The notes under the pieces were generated by a model. The model was not told the DNA's origin and made no database searches. It saw nothing but the letters and a program-made list of their open reading frames with translations. Shown here piece after piece: positions 1-13,402 of a stretch of 64,000 bases of DNA (positions within the stretch are counted from its first letter, which is position 1; every line of letters starts with the position of its first letter). Source of the stretch: Anaspis maculata (Eukaryota > Arthropoda > Insecta > Coleoptera > Scraptiidae); contig OX421964.1 of assembly GCA_949128115.1 (NCBI GenBank), forward strand, positions 37,254,177-37,318,176, written 5' to 3'. The position numbers and the translations under genes were made by a program.

Positions 1-2453
1 AATGATCACTTGTCAACCACATACCAACAGGGCCGCTGAGAGCTTCGCCGGGCCCCGATGTTGGATATCACTTACGGGCCCCCCTTCTTCAGAATATTTT
101 GAGCTCGCAAGCGAAGTGGGGGCCACAGACAAGAATTTAGCCTGAATTTAGCATATCTTATAAAGACAATTTTGACAGTTTCCCGAAATGACGTTTGTTA
201 ATTTAAAGAAGAGAATTCTTTTGTCTACAAAATGACTTTCCAGTTGTTAGAATCCGTTAAAAAACAAACGAGCTACAGCCATCAGTTTTTTAGCTAAGGG
301 CTCAATAATTTCGAGTCTAACTTGCGACTTCAAACTACTCAAACGTCAAAAAATTGTCAAAGTTTCACGTCGATTTGCAGATCGAATTCAAAATTTAAAG
401 TTTTGACATTTTGACAGCGTGCAAATTTGCATGGGTACATACCTTAAATTGAGCCCTAAACAGACAGAGACAAAAGTGGTTGTTTTTCGGAATCCATATA
501 GGCCAAAAACACATGACCTCCCTCCCCCGCGACCAGCCGCCACTGGAGTGGAGCGAAAAAGGACCGAGCGGTGGCGGCGACGACTGGCGGCAGCGAAACA
601 GCCCCTTTCGCCCATAGGAGAGGCGGGGGTGGGACCAGGGGGACGGAAAACGTAATGCAGAGCGCCGCTTTGTGCGCGAATAAAACAATTATTGTGGCGG
701 AAAGCATTTTCCCTTCCTGGATTGGCCACGGTTCTCGCACAATCACAAACGATCCTCTCTTTCCCGAGACTCATATACGATGAAATATCTTGTTTAGTAG
801 CTCTTCTTTGATATTAAATGCGATATGGAATTTAATATGTTCAACATACACACAACTAGCATCCCGACATCAGACAGGCGATAGCACCCATAATACACGC
901 ATTCGCACGCAAGTTGTGCTCGCAGATACGGTTTTTCCATTGGTTTTTCATTGTAAGTAAATCACGGGTGGACGGATCCACCATCGATTATCTTCATTAT
1001 TTGAACATCACGAGTGTCTCCCTTATTATGCCCTTTGTAATCAAGGTAGAAAAATGTAAGCTGTATTTTGGTCCTTGCGAATTATGTTTTATTATAATAT
1101 ATTTGCCAGGCATAAAGGAATTCAGAAGGACAGGACAGATTGCTTTTGTGGAGATGACATTTTTTATTTGGTGGAATTTATAGTGTTCTGTGCAAAGTTC
1201 GATGATTACCAGCTAAGTAGGCATACATATTATAGGTATATATATTATAGGTATATGATTACATAATCGAACACAAGGCTCTATAGCCCATGGTACCTAT
1301 TATACCCACGGCCCCGGAAATGGGCGCGTTATTTATTACATTTTTCATTATTGGCATATGGTATATGAAACGAGGTAGGAATAAAAGTAAGTAGTACTAC
1401 CTACAATCCTACATACATACTTACCTGCACCTGTACCTAGACTAGACCTAGACCAGAGTTCTATCTTAACCTAGGAGGTAACTACGTCTCAGGTATAATT
1501 ACTCCTTTTTCCTTTTTTTTATAAAGCTGATGGGTGTCAGTTCAGCGAATGTTTGTTATCTCATGGCGTTGCTAACCGCGTTCAAATGTGACCCAGAAAT
1601 AACCCAAGGAACCTAAGGTTTATTCGCCCCTACCTTCGATACAGGTGCTCAAAAATGCAAAAATCCCAAAACTTCTTAACCAAAAAAGTTGGATTCATAA
1701 AAATCACCAAGCAGATTCACAATTTGATGCTTGTTGAGCTAAGATAAACCGCGAAGCATCGTACACGGAGTGGCCATTTTCTCCCAGAAGGGAAATCGTC
1801 TATACACACCCAGTACACCTGTACATAGGTACCTAGTTGATATTTTTTTTCATAGTTCTGTCCATTAACAGATTATTAAATCTCATGGAATAACGAAACC
1901 AGAATGTAGAATGGCTCGAAGGACATAACCTGCTTCGGTCACCCCATATCTCCAAAAATAAAAGATTTTTTTTTAATTTTCTGGCACTTTTTGAACATTT
2001 CTCTCGTAAACTGCCCTGGACTTCGAAGGTGTGAATTGTGAATCTTAAGACATGCTGCTTAAAATGACGGTGAATAGGTACCTACTTATTAGAAAATTGA
2101 TTTCGACTGCCGAATCCGAAAGCATAGATCACCAGAGAATATGAATCAATTCTACATAATGTAAATTAATGACTGATTGGCCCATGAAACTTTCTTCAAG
2201 ACTGGTACTCACTTCACTCGATTACTGGACAAGAAATAAGAATTCCAAATCTAGCAATGTCAGAGAACCAGCGCTAAAACCCCCACATATACCTAGGTGT
2301 TTTGCACCTTGTTGAGGGCTCATTATTAGTGCAAAGATATCCAGGCTCAGAAGTCAACATGACGAATCGATGAATGTCGGAATTAAGGGGCAAGACACGA
2401 GTGTATGTAGAGTTTAGGATCTGGTTCTTTGACATTACCAAGTTGGAATGAAT
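1..2453. other. No gene recognised
   Basis: AT-rich sequence. The GC-rich patch at 510-680 is open in several frames on both strands but shows no protein family features. The first 130 bp (GGGCCGC..., GGGGGCC) look like the end of a mobile element cut by the window edge. Confidence 0.4.
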
Positions 2454-2742
2454 TTTTACTCACAACCACTATGGTAATTGATTCATTACATACCAAATAG
2501 GAGGTCGGGAAGCGACCCCTTGCATGCCGACCTCCCGAGAAAGTGAAGAGATGGTAGCTTTAGAAGGGAAATTTCAAAATATGCATCCAACCAAACAATA
2601 AGTGTGTTAATCAGTATTTCCTGGACCACGTTTCATCAAAATTAATTGGCCTATCTGGAAGTTATGACAAAAAGTTTATTTTCAGATTTCAACTTTTGAA
2701 CGCCTGTAATCCAGCAAGCTGAGTACATGGTTGTGAGTAAAA
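2454..2742. mobile_element. MITE with perfect 15-bp TIRs
   Basis: TTTTACTCACAACCA (2454-2468) and its exact inverse (2728-2742) bound 289 bp. An inner GC-rich hairpin GAGGTCGG/CCGACCTC lies at 2501-2534. Confidence 0.6.
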
Positions 2743-4597
2743 TAGCATACATACTCTCGACGGTAAATACATCATTCCAGCTTCGGGCTAGAGCCTAGCC
2801 TGGAGGCTCTCTGTGCCGTCAGCAGTAATGATGTGTTTTCCGTCTCGGTATGTAATATACTATTACCTGTCTAGTAGTCGAGCAAGAAGTGAGAACCGCC
2901 TAATAAAATGTTGCACAAACTTTCTGCAACAAAGGCAGGTGAGTACGTAGGTAGGTACGGAGCGAGGTACGCAGAGCTAGTTCTAATTACAATGGTCATT
3001 ACCACCCGGTTGCGGGTTTTTGTTGCCGCCGCTGGCTGCAGCCGTTCAGTCTTTCATCACATCATCCGAATCTTTCACTTTGGCGAATCACAAAACCCAC
3101 AACTTAGTTATTAACTAGAATATGCAACAATGCAATTCTGTAATGAATACGGGCGTATTCAGCGTGCACCTGCGATACTCTAAATTGGTAATTAGCGGGT
3201 GAAGTCGGTGTGAAATCTGCCGCAGTTCTCACAGTCGAACGGACAATAATATAATCACGGCGACGGCGCCTCCACCCTCAAACAAGGGCCCGCGCGATAT
3301 ATCCACACCCACACAGCATCAGAATAGGTACCCACCTACATACATATGGGCACACAAGTACTAGCCTTGACGTCCGTATTTTGATTTTATGTTTCAGTAG
3401 AACGCTACCGAGTGTTACGACACTGACGAAGACATTCAGAAATTCAGAAGTTGCAGACTGCTGTTTTCTGCATTTTTAGCTTTTAAGTATATTTCACTAG
3501 AGACGTAACGGAATGAAGTTGTATGCAGGGTCTTATTAAACTTGTGAGGGCTGTATACGCGGGGTATCAATATTTCGCCCTCAAAAAAAAAAAAAGATAA
3601 GATATATAGAGATTTTGATGGGATTCCATTAAATATTTGTCCACCTTGTTTCTGTTTGGATTACCCCACTTTTTTTTTGGGAGACCAATAGCCCTAATAG
3701 TCCTAATACACTAGAAAAGTTTCTAAAGGATCTGGGACATTTTTTGACAATTGAAAAAATTATCAACGGTTTTATAATTTTGACAGACGTAGAAAACTGA
3801 GTACAGAGCCGTTTTTTGAAAAAAGTTTTGTCAACAAAAGAAAAAAATTTTTCACACAATTGAAAAAACTCATGAATCAATTTGTATCAATTCATTAATC
3901 ATGTACTCAATTTTGTAATACACTCACTACACCGTATGAAAAAATTGAGTTTTTATCTCCATTTTTGAGGGAGAAATCCTCAAAATAGTTTTGGCCTGCT
4001 GAAAATACAGCCTTAGAATAAGTTGATAAGAATTTATTATAGGCGTGAATCGTGAAACTTCATCAAAGCAGGATCCACTGGCTCAGCCATTTATATGTAG
4101 AAACAATAACTGTGGATACCTGTAACGGGGCTGTTAAATCAATCTGCATTTTTACTGATGAATATTTCAAACACATTCATATCAGGAATCACATACCCAA
4201 TTGGGGTACAAATTGCCTCAGAACAGTTTTTGATGCCGCGTAGTGCCCGCGCTTGAGAGTTTATAGGCCAGAAAAAAATCACATTTAAAAAACTTAAGTC
4301 CTCAATCAAATTTTCTTTCCTCAAAAAATTCCTCAATGCTTTGGCCATATTTGCTTCGCTGGTTGTAAGTATATAGAAATTTCCGTGAATGAAAGTTTCT
4401 CGATTGATGTAAAGGACGATGTATTCATAGCAGATCAAGATTTTTTTTCTGGTGTATAAACAGTATAAGTAATTTAATAAACAAGTGGTTTTTTATTTCC
4501 TGTTACACTGTTGCAAACGTCTCTAACTGTGTAGTTCGGTTAAAAAAAAAAGATATATAAGTAGCTTGATTAGATCAAAAGATGACGACGTAAAAGT
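2743..4597. other. No gene recognised
   Basis: Low-complexity, AT-rich, with GTAGGTAGGTAC motifs near 2945 and an A-run near 3583. No supported ORF. Confidence 0.4.
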
Positions 4598-6389
4598 CAG
4601 TAGACCTGATGCTCATCGTTATCGGAGACAAGTTTTACGCCCCGCGCATTCTTTATGTTTGTTTTCGATTAATGAAAGAATGAACTTGATATATGTTAAG
4701 GGATGGTTAAGGGGTTTCTGATGCGACTAAAAAAGTTGTTGACGGGAATCGGTTTTATTTAATTTTTTTCTTCAAGTAGAAACTCCTTCAAAGAGAAAAG
4801 GTACGGGCAATGCTAACAAATTTTCAAAATTTCCCAAAAAAATTGAGAATTTTTGATTGATTGATTTTGATTTTTGAAAATTTAAGAACCAAACTACGCA
4901 ACATTGAATACGACACATCGAAAATTTCCCCTCTTTTTACAGTGGGATAAATCCTGATTGTTTTGGACGATTTGGAATCTGTTTGTGCCGTTTCTTAGGC
5001 CAATCAGCTTCTAATAATTCATAGCTGTAGCTGTGAATAAGAAACTGAATGCAACTTGAGTAAAGTTTATACAGGGTGACATGTATAGCGGTGCAAAACT
5101 GCCAGACGTTCAACATGCTCCAATTTGAACAAATTTTCTTTTTTCTGAATTCTAACATTGGACGCATAAAAGATAACTTCATACCTTGCCACGTTACTCG
5201 ATTTATGCTCCTCGAGATGCCCCTAGCGTCCTTATTTACAAGGTGGTATCAAAAAACAATGTTTTGTTTTTTCGGTGATATAGTTTTTTTTATTCTTGAC
5301 CGATTTTCAAAATCCAGGGCTTTAATTGAAGCTGAAACCTCAAGTAAGATCCCATAACTAGAATCGACTGAAAACAAACATTGAAAATGTATGGTTCCCT
5401 CAAGAGTGACCCGAAGTTTCATCGGTCCCAGAATCTGGTTTGGAATGAGAATTAACCGATAATCAACCTTGGCCTTGAGCGGAGAATTCATTCTGAACAT
5501 CTTCCGATATTCAGAGCTTGAATGAGATGAGAACTGTTGATATAGAAACAAAAGTACAACTACAGGTTATCAAGGCAAAATCTCTCTTGCTCATATGAAA
5601 TAACCTGTAACTAACGTTACGAGAATGCATCGCTCACCTGCAGCTTTTGTAACCAACGTTACAGAATTTACAACAATCAGAATTTTCAATGCTGACTGTT
5701 CTAATCTCCGTAACGTTAGTTACAAGCGATTTCATACGAGCAGAAAAGATCATTCTGTCTTGATATAACATGCACTTGTAATTTTTCCCTTTATCAACAG
5801 GTTTTGTCTTATTCAAGCTCTTTACATCGGAAGATGTTTAGGATGGATGCTTCGCTCAAGGGCAAGGTCGATTAACAGTTAATTCTTACCCCAACCCAAA
5901 TTCCTGGACCGATGAAACGTCGGGTCAGTCTTGAGGGAACCATGAACCATACATTTTCAATGTTTATTTCCAGTCGACTCTGGATATGGGATCTTCTTAC
6001 TTGAGGTTTCAGCTTCAATTTGAGCCCTGGATTTTTTAAATCGGTCAAGAATAAAAAATGATATCACCGAAAAACCAAGAAACCGGTTTTTTGAAACCAC
6101 CCTGTAAATAAAGAGGCTGGGAAAATAAATAGAATAATGCAGCGAGATATGAAGTTTTCTTTTGTGCCTTCAATGTTGAAGAAAGATGGATGTGCGTTGC
6201 TATCTAGTTTTGAAATTTTCAAAAATCAAAATCAAAAATGTTAATTATTTTTTTCCCGTCAACAACTTTTTCAGTCGCATCAGAAACCCCTCAACATATC
6301 AAGTTCATTCTTTCGTTAATCAAAAACAAACATAAAGAATACACGGGGCGTAAAACTTGTCTCCGATAACGATGAGCATCAGGTCTACT
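4598..6389. repeat. Long foldback (inverted repeat) element, about 1.8 kb
   Basis: AGTAGACCTGATGCTCATCG at the left and its inverse at the right are the outer ends. Arm similarity runs inward over several hundred bases, for example CAAGTAAGATCCCATAAC near 5342 against the inverse near 5985. The left arm has an extra, unmatched segment at about 4940-5220. The centre (about 5520-5820) holds shorter inverted pairs around GTAACGTTAGTTAC. No protein gene was recognised. Confidence 0.75.
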
Positions 6390-6837
6390 AACTATATCAA
6401 AAGTAGCCTATCCTCTCATATAAAGGCATTCCGCTTTATTCATATAGCGAAAGAATTAGATCGCTATGTCTTTCGGGTTTATATTTTTCTTTTTAAATTG
6501 ATTTGGGGCGGTTTTTAGCAATTTTTTCATGTCGGCGGTGCATATTGAAAATTAAATGTTTCTGGGCTTACGTAAGTGGCAACTATGTATTATTCATAAA
6601 ATGAGAACACCAGAGCATTAGATCTGGGAGAAATTGCAATATCATGTTATTTCAAGTTGATCGGGGACGGTTTTCTCTATGTTGGCGGCGCAATATAGAC
6701 ATTCAATATAGCCTAGCCCAGCTTTGGGAGTGACAGCTATTAGTGGGAGCGGTACGCAAAAGCATACCGCATTTTGGAGTGCAGTAACGAGAATTTGCAT
6801 GGGAATACTTCATACCGAGACAAGCGATTTGACCTGC

Positions 6838-8082
6838 AGCACTCGATACTTTGTCCCTTAGGGGGCCAATGGGGGCCCCCAAATTTTCAAGATGCAAGGA
6901 CTTTCACATGACGATCATTGAGTATCGTCATGTATGTCATAAGTGAAGCTCACGGGTGTATTGAAAATGCTTTCATCAACTGTCGTCGTGTCCGATTAAT
7001 TCTTCACACTTGAAAAAAAAATTCTCTGGCAGAGGTCAAAAAAACTGTTTTTATTTTTTCTTCTATGCAAGGAGACGATTAATTCATATGTTCTGTTGCG
7101 TTCCCAACTAAATCGCATTCCCTAAACCTAATTATAAAGACAATTTTTTCGCAATATCATTATTCCAAGAAGAGGTGACCTCTTCAGTACACCTTTTTCA
7201 ACAGCATATTTTTCAATGTTCCTACTGGATAAGTCTGTCAATTTCCGCGGATATGAGAAGCTTCAACTCTTTTCTTAGTAATTTCCATGCAACATGGCTT
7301 CAAAACGCACAAGAGAGCCCTAAAACTTTTTTTTTCTGCTGGGCCGTCAAATTTTTGGCATGTTGATTTTGTAGTAAGGGAGACGCGCAAATAAATGAGA
7401 TCTAGTCCAGGCGAATAAGTTCTACCGGAAAATATACCTACTCATACCTTACGACTCTGCGTTTTGTTGTAGGTACTGAAATAAAACATGGCATGGAAGA
7501 ATATTTTCTGCTAGAACCAAATCGCCTGCGCCTGCAGCCTGGATTGAATATTGGTTCGCGTCTCTCCTACTATAAAATCAAAATATCGTAAGTTGGACGG
7601 CCAAGCAGAAAAAAATTCTTTTTGGCTCCTTTGGGCGTTTTAGAGTCATGTTGCTTCGCAACTACCAAGAAAAGAGGTCGAGGTCTCCATTCCTGCAAAA
7701 ATTACGAGTGATATCCAGTGGGGACATAGGAAGAAATGCTCTTGGAAAAGAGGTACTGAAGAGGTCACCACTTCTTTGAAAAATACCATTACAAGAAAAA
7801 TTTCTTCATAATTAGGTTTAGGGAATGCGATTTAGTTGGGAACGCAACAGAACATATGAATTTATCGTCTCCTTGCATAGAAGAAAGAATAAAAACAGTT
7901 TTTTTGACCTTTGCCAGAGAATTTTTTTTTAAAGTGTGAAGAATGAATCGGACACGACGACAATTGATGAAAACATTTTCAATAGACCCGTAAGCTTCAC
8001 TGATGACATACATGACGATACTAGAAAAATTTGGAGGGCCCCCATTGGCCCCCTAAGGGACAAAATATCGAGTGCTGCGATA
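6838..8082. repeat. Long foldback element, about 1.24 kb
   Basis: GCAGCACTCGATACTTTGTC and CCCTTAGGGGGCCAATGGG at the left are mirrored by CCATTGGCCCCCTAAGGGAC and CGAGTGCTGC at the right. Further pairs occur inward (GAAAATGCTTTCATCAACTG against its near inverse, about 6964/7975). The loop is near 7390-7550. Confidence 0.75.
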
Positions 8083-8874
8083 TCGATGTGTTTTTAGGTG
8101 TGTACCGCTTCCACTAAGTATATGTAACAGCGAAAACATCAGAAAGCTAGGGCATCTAGTTTGCGAGAAGTTTGAGGAACGGACAGACGGACGGACGGAC
8201 AAAGCGGCTGAAATAGCGATTTTCACAAAATCAGTTACGTTTGCCTGCCACAATGACCAGAACCACAGCCTGCCTTGAGTAAGAAAGTTTTTGATCATAC
8301 GGTAGCTTCCACTCCGTATCAGGCTCTGTTGTTAAAACTTTGGCTGGTCAAGCTGGCCTCTGTGAGCTGGCCCTATCCTGCATACAACTTGTAGAGATAA
8401 TCGACGAAGTAGCTCGCGATGTTACTGGTAGAGCCATCTCGAGCACAGTAGCGACATCAACGGATGCGTTCCACTGCTCCATCCATGTAGCATTGTATCA
8501 TGTAGGATCCAGTAGTAGGTTCATCGAACTTTATTCACTTCAAGTAGGTACAGTTCGCTGCCTTGCCTTGGAAATTTCTTTTTTCTGCACTGACACTGGA
8601 GGGAAAGAGGTAGATGAAACAAGAAAACTTCATCTTTTTATGAGATTTTAGTAGAAGTTAGAAGTGTTGAGCGTTTGGAATGGTAATACGAGTTTATATT
8701 CACATTCACGGGACCCTGCTCCTGACCTGAGTCCTGAGTGATTTAAAGTTGTTTCAAGTATTGCAAACCATTCAATTCAACCTGAATTGAAAACAAAGTC
8801 CCTACGAGATGGTATTTTGATGATTTTTAAGTAGAAAAATGACGACTGACTGCTATCTCAATATTAGCATTGTG
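8083..8874. other. No gene recognised; GACGGACGG run
   Basis: A GACGGACGGACGGAC microsatellite lies near 8180. The plus-strand frame at 8340-8651 has no recognisable domain. Confidence 0.4.
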
Positions 8875-9005
8875 ATAGGTTTGTTCCATCAGAAATCTCA
8901 AACTAGTCAGAGCCAATGAGAAGCGCCCCAATCAGTTTGCAAACTGTATTTTTCGATTCTTATTGGCTCTGACTAGTTTGAAACCTCTTGATGGAACAAA
9001 CCTAT
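8875..9005. mobile_element. MITE copy 1, about 130 bp, TA-flanked
   Basis: GGTTTGTTCCATCA at the left and TGATGGAACAAACC at the right, with ACTAGTCAGAGCCAAT in both arms. A second copy is at 46278-46415. Confidence 0.8.
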
Positions 9006-9174
9006 AATTAGTTTCCTATAATTTGAATAAATTAATCCCAATAATGTTCAAAAACTTGATTTTCCTCTAGTTTGTAACTTTTTAACGACTACCCTAGCGC
9101 TAGCGAGCTCGGAGTTGCACAGAAATGTTTTTTTAAACAGCTTTCAAAGACGGTACTTGTACTTAACTCGGTAT

Positions 9175-9499
9175 GTTTTTTTTTTCGTTTATTTAACGTC
9201 GGCGTATTTCCGCAACGAGGCCTAACACCGAAGCCGGTGAATACTTTCCTCCACTATACGGGAAATTTTACCGAACCCCTGTGTGTTCCAACACATGATA
9301 GGGACTTTTAACGACCACAACATCGCATGGGGTCGGCACCATCGTTCGCATTTTACGTGCTATGCGACATAGCAAGCATTTCAATTAAATCGAAAAGCTT
9401 GTTTTCCAGACGAAAGTCCGACTGTCCCCGCGGCGGAGATCGAACCCGAGACCTCTGACATGACAGACGAACGCGCTGACCACCACACCATGACCCCCT
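9175..9499 (-). mobile_element. tRNA-derived SINE, copy 1
   Basis: Read on the minus strand it starts with a tRNA-like head: an A-box-like GGTGTGGTGGTCAGC and a B-box-like GGTTCGATCTC near 9450. It ends in an A-run (T-run on the plus strand at 9175-9185). The body matches the copy at 17826-18172, for example ATTTAACGTCGG and AGGCCTAACACCGA. Confidence 0.75.
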
Positions 9500-10412
9500 C
9501 TCATCTTCAAAAATAAACGTCATTGATTTTTTTCAATATTCTTCTCGTGTTCTTCAGTTGATTCCATACACCACCATGGACTCGGAATGCGATACTTTTG
9601 AGACATCCTGTATAATATTGCGCGTCTTTTGAAGTATGGATATTGCGAGTTTCTTGTAAATTAAGTACTGAATTCTCTTCGGAGAAGGATTCTCTTGCAT
9701 AGTATTATTGGTAGGTATAGATACTTAATCGATAATCAAATCATCAAATCGTTATATTGAATGATCGATTTATACCTACCTACCTGAATACTTAATTTAC
9801 CAGAAACTCACAATATCGACTTCAAAAGACGCGCAGTGTATTTGATTATGTATCACTTTACACGTTATGTATCTAATGAACCGATAACGTAATATTATAT
9901 TACATACAGGGGTGGAAAGTCTCATTACAGATGAAATCCCGTAGGCTGTAATATGATAATGACGCTTTTTTACTCCGTGGTATGTATAGGACTTTATTCA
10001 CAATGATCCAGTTTAAATGCAAATAACTGGCTTTATTTTTAAGTTTTTTCCCGTCAAACGTTTCTATCAGGTAGGCATAGGCAATGATACGGATCGCGAT
10101 TTTCTAAACTTCTTATTGAGTAGGCTTTGCCTTAACAATACCTGTCTCTACCTACCTGCAATCTTATTATGGCTGAGATCAGTGTTGAGATCAGTTTTAC
10201 GTTCGAAGTTAGGGTGATTGCATGAAATTCGTTCACCTGATTACCGGCAGGCAGCGCAAGGATCTAGTTCTAGTTATGTTTTGACGTTTGTTAGGGAATT
10301 GCATTGGGGCCATATACAAGAGTATATGTATACAAGGACTGGGACAGGTGTGAGGCACTGTTAGAATGATTAGAAATCACAATCTCGATCTCGTAAACGC
10401 CGAACAAACCAG

Positions 10413-11280
10413 TATGTGAACAAAACACGTAAAAATGACAGTATTTAGTGAGGTTAGTCCGGTTGACGTTGACTCCGCATGGATGAAACTTGACAGATGA
10501 CAATGACACTATTCCAGCTTACCTATCTTCATACGTCACTTTCGGCCCCTGGTCCGAAAGTGACATTATTTTCCAACCTGCAAGGAATCATCCACTTCCC
10601 AACTTTTTAGAAGTTAGGAACGTATCGATTACTGACTCATTGTGAATAATTTGATGGATCAATCATCAAAACGCCCCAAATGTTCGTGACGCAATAACTA
10701 TCACATCAATAAATAAACAAAAACTGCAAGTAAAAAAAGATTTATTCAACTGACTAGATACACAAATTTTGTCATTCCGCAAAAACTGTGCGTACGTAAT
10801 ACATTATTAATGATCTAAAATTAATATTACAATAAATTGAGATACCTATGTGAACAAAACACGTAAAAATGACAGTATTTAGTGAGGTTAGTCCGGTTGA
10901 CGTTGACTCCGCATGGATGAAACTTGACAGATGACAATGACACTATTCCAGCTTACCTATCTTCATACGTCACTTTCGGCCCCTGGTCCGAAAGTGACAT
11001 TATTTTCCAACCTGCAAGGAATCATCCACTTCCCAACTTTTTAGAAGTTAGGAACGTATCGATTACTGACTCATTGTGAATAATTTGATGGATCAATCAT
11101 CAAAACGCCCCAAATGTTCGTGACGCAATAACTATCACATCAATAAATAAACAAAAACTGCAAGTAAAAAAAGATTTATTCAACTGACTAGATACACAAA
11201 TTTTGTCATTCCGCAAAAACTGTGCGTACGTAATACATTATTAATGATCTAAAATTAATATTACAATAAATTGAGATACC
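10413..11280. repeat. Exact 434-bp tandem duplication
   Basis: The unit 10413-10846 is repeated without a difference that I can see at 10847-11280. Each unit contains a perfect 11-bp hairpin, GTCACTTTCGG / CCGAAAGTGAC (10535-10564 in copy 1). It is either very recent or an assembly artefact. Confidence 0.9.
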
Positions 11281-12738
11281 TACTTGTCAATAACTTTATC
11301 ACAAAAAAAGTTTATTCGTTTTTACGCCGCGCGATCATTGACGTTGATAATATTATTGAATGTTGAATGCCATATTATTATAAACGGTACATTGGTGTAT
11401 ACCTTGGGTGTATATTTTGAATTCTTCTGTTTTCCTTGTTGAATTTTGTTCAGAGAAAACCCCAATAGACTTTCCAAAGTTTGTGGTTGGCACTCGATCA
11501 CGACTTTCTACCTTATGACTTAATTACCACTTAATTGAACTTAAGTTATTTAATAATTTACTAATTATTGTTACAAAATAGGTCTGATGCTACTACTCAT
11601 GTATATACAAAATAGGAGATATACATATACTTGTAGAATAGGCTTCCATAATTATTATTAGCAGATCATCCGACAGATCATTATAATACATATTATTATC
11701 CAAAAATCTTTGGCACGAATTGTCTCAATAAATCGTAAAAATAGTGCTAGTACATGATTGGAAGCGAGAAAATAAGAAGGTAGGCATTAATAATGTACTT
11801 GAGGTTAAACTAAGTAGAGCACTTCGCTAAAGTTAAGTACGGAATAAATATTTTGTGGAATAAATTAACAGAAAATAAAACCTATGAGATAAAAGTTAAA
11901 AAAATTAAGATCCAAATATGCATGTATTCGGGCTTGGCATATAAAAGTAAAACTCTCGGTAAAAAATTAAGCATCTGTTGGAATAAAATAAACATTAAAA
12001 CGAAGTTAATTAAACTACAGTGGAAATGGAATTTGCGTGCAACGGAGATCTGGGTAAGTGGAATCTGAGCAGTTCCATGACAGTTATTGCTATTTGAACG
12101 AGACCCCTGCCTTCCAAGACGTCAGCGGCGCAGCAAACCATGTTCTGAAACAAACCAGGACGTGAAGAAAAAAGGAATTATGCAAAAGTTTTTATTGTTC
12201 AAAGCCTTGGTATATTTTTTTGTATAATAATATAAAATACTACAACTTAACTTTGTACTGTAATAAGTAACGCTGCCGAAACAAACATGAGAAAAAAAAA
12301 GAATAGAAAATATAGTGGCTGTAAAATAATACTAATATAATTTTATGAATACATAACAAATTACCTCCTTATGGTAGTGCTTACAAGGTGTTTTTCACTG
12401 GAATACCGAAATCAAATGGCTGGTTAATGGCAACTTAAAAATCAATTTTAAATTATTTACTCACCCTGTAAGCTTCTATTTAAAAAATAATAATAATAAT
12501 GGAATTGTTAGTAAACAGTCTTTGTATTTTTTAATACTGCGAAATACAATATGGTAGTGACTAGATAGTTTGCGTTTAATCAGAGAGTAGGCACTAACAC
12601 AGAAATTACGTTGTAGAATCAATTGCAGCCAGTTAAAAAGTACGTTGCAAGTGGCAGTATCTGTTTTGTTTGTTTGCATGGAATGTTCATGTGCTGTGAT
12701 TGGCTGCGACTAGACGCTCATGTTTGTTTCAACTACGG
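11281..12738. other. AT-rich, possibly part of the Lrch 3' UTR or downstream DNA
   Basis: No coding signal. Minus-strand AATAAA near 12186-12191 is a candidate distal poly(A) signal for Lrch, unproven. Confidence 0.35.
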
Positions 12739-12878
12739 AAGGTGCTTACAGAAACCCTAATCTGTGTGATCTGGACCAAAAATCAACCAATCCTGTAGTC
12801 TCAATTACAAAAGAGAGTGCTGGATTGGTTGAAGCGAGTGATCTGGATTGCACAGATTAGGGTTTTCGTAAGCATCTT
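12739..12878. mobile_element. Foldback MITE, about 140 bp, downstream of Lrch
   Basis: AAGGTGCTTACAGAAACCCT at the left; AGGGTTTTCGTAAGCATCTT is its near inverse at the right. It may lie in the Lrch 3' UTR. Confidence 0.7.
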
Positions 12879-13402
12879 AGATTGCTTCTGTCTCAATGCT
12901 GCACTTGTAGTTACCACTCGCTCATAGATAAATGTCTAAGATTTCAGGATGCCGAATTTATAATTGTGTTTTCTTGGTAACTGCCTGCTCTCTGATTTAT
13001 TATAATACTTGGAAAAATGCAAGCTCTGTACAAGATACAATGCTCCCCTAAATATTAGTGTTAGTTAACTGCACCATCGTTGTCGCGAAGCTATTCGCGC
13101 CCTTCTCCCCTTTTGTCCCGTATATTAATATTATCAAAAATACCTAACCGAATGATTCTAATCACAAAAATTAAACACAGACTTTTTCGTTAGGCACTGG
13201 TTTAGACAAATAACCACAATCGTGGCGTACGTGTGTGACTATCAACAGTGATGTATCAAAATTGCACCCATATAAAAAACCCCCTCTGGACTATGACACA
13301 GTCTCTTACCTTTCCTCCCCCTTTGCCCTTAACCCTAAGATGTATGCATACAATATAATAAGGAATCTAACTACTAGGATTCAAAATATGATGTGAGAAC
13401 GC

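Noticed and set aside
388..783. Overlapping open frames on both strands in a GC-rich patch
   Set aside because: Open in several frames at once, with no domain, no conserved motif and no splice-linked continuation; fits base composition.
8053..8298. Minus-strand frame with RPSVRSS
   Set aside because: The apparent motif comes from a GACGGACGG microsatellite.
8340..8651. 103-codon plus-strand frame
   Set aside because: No recognisable domain, low-complexity composition, flanked by repeats and without upstream or downstream exons.
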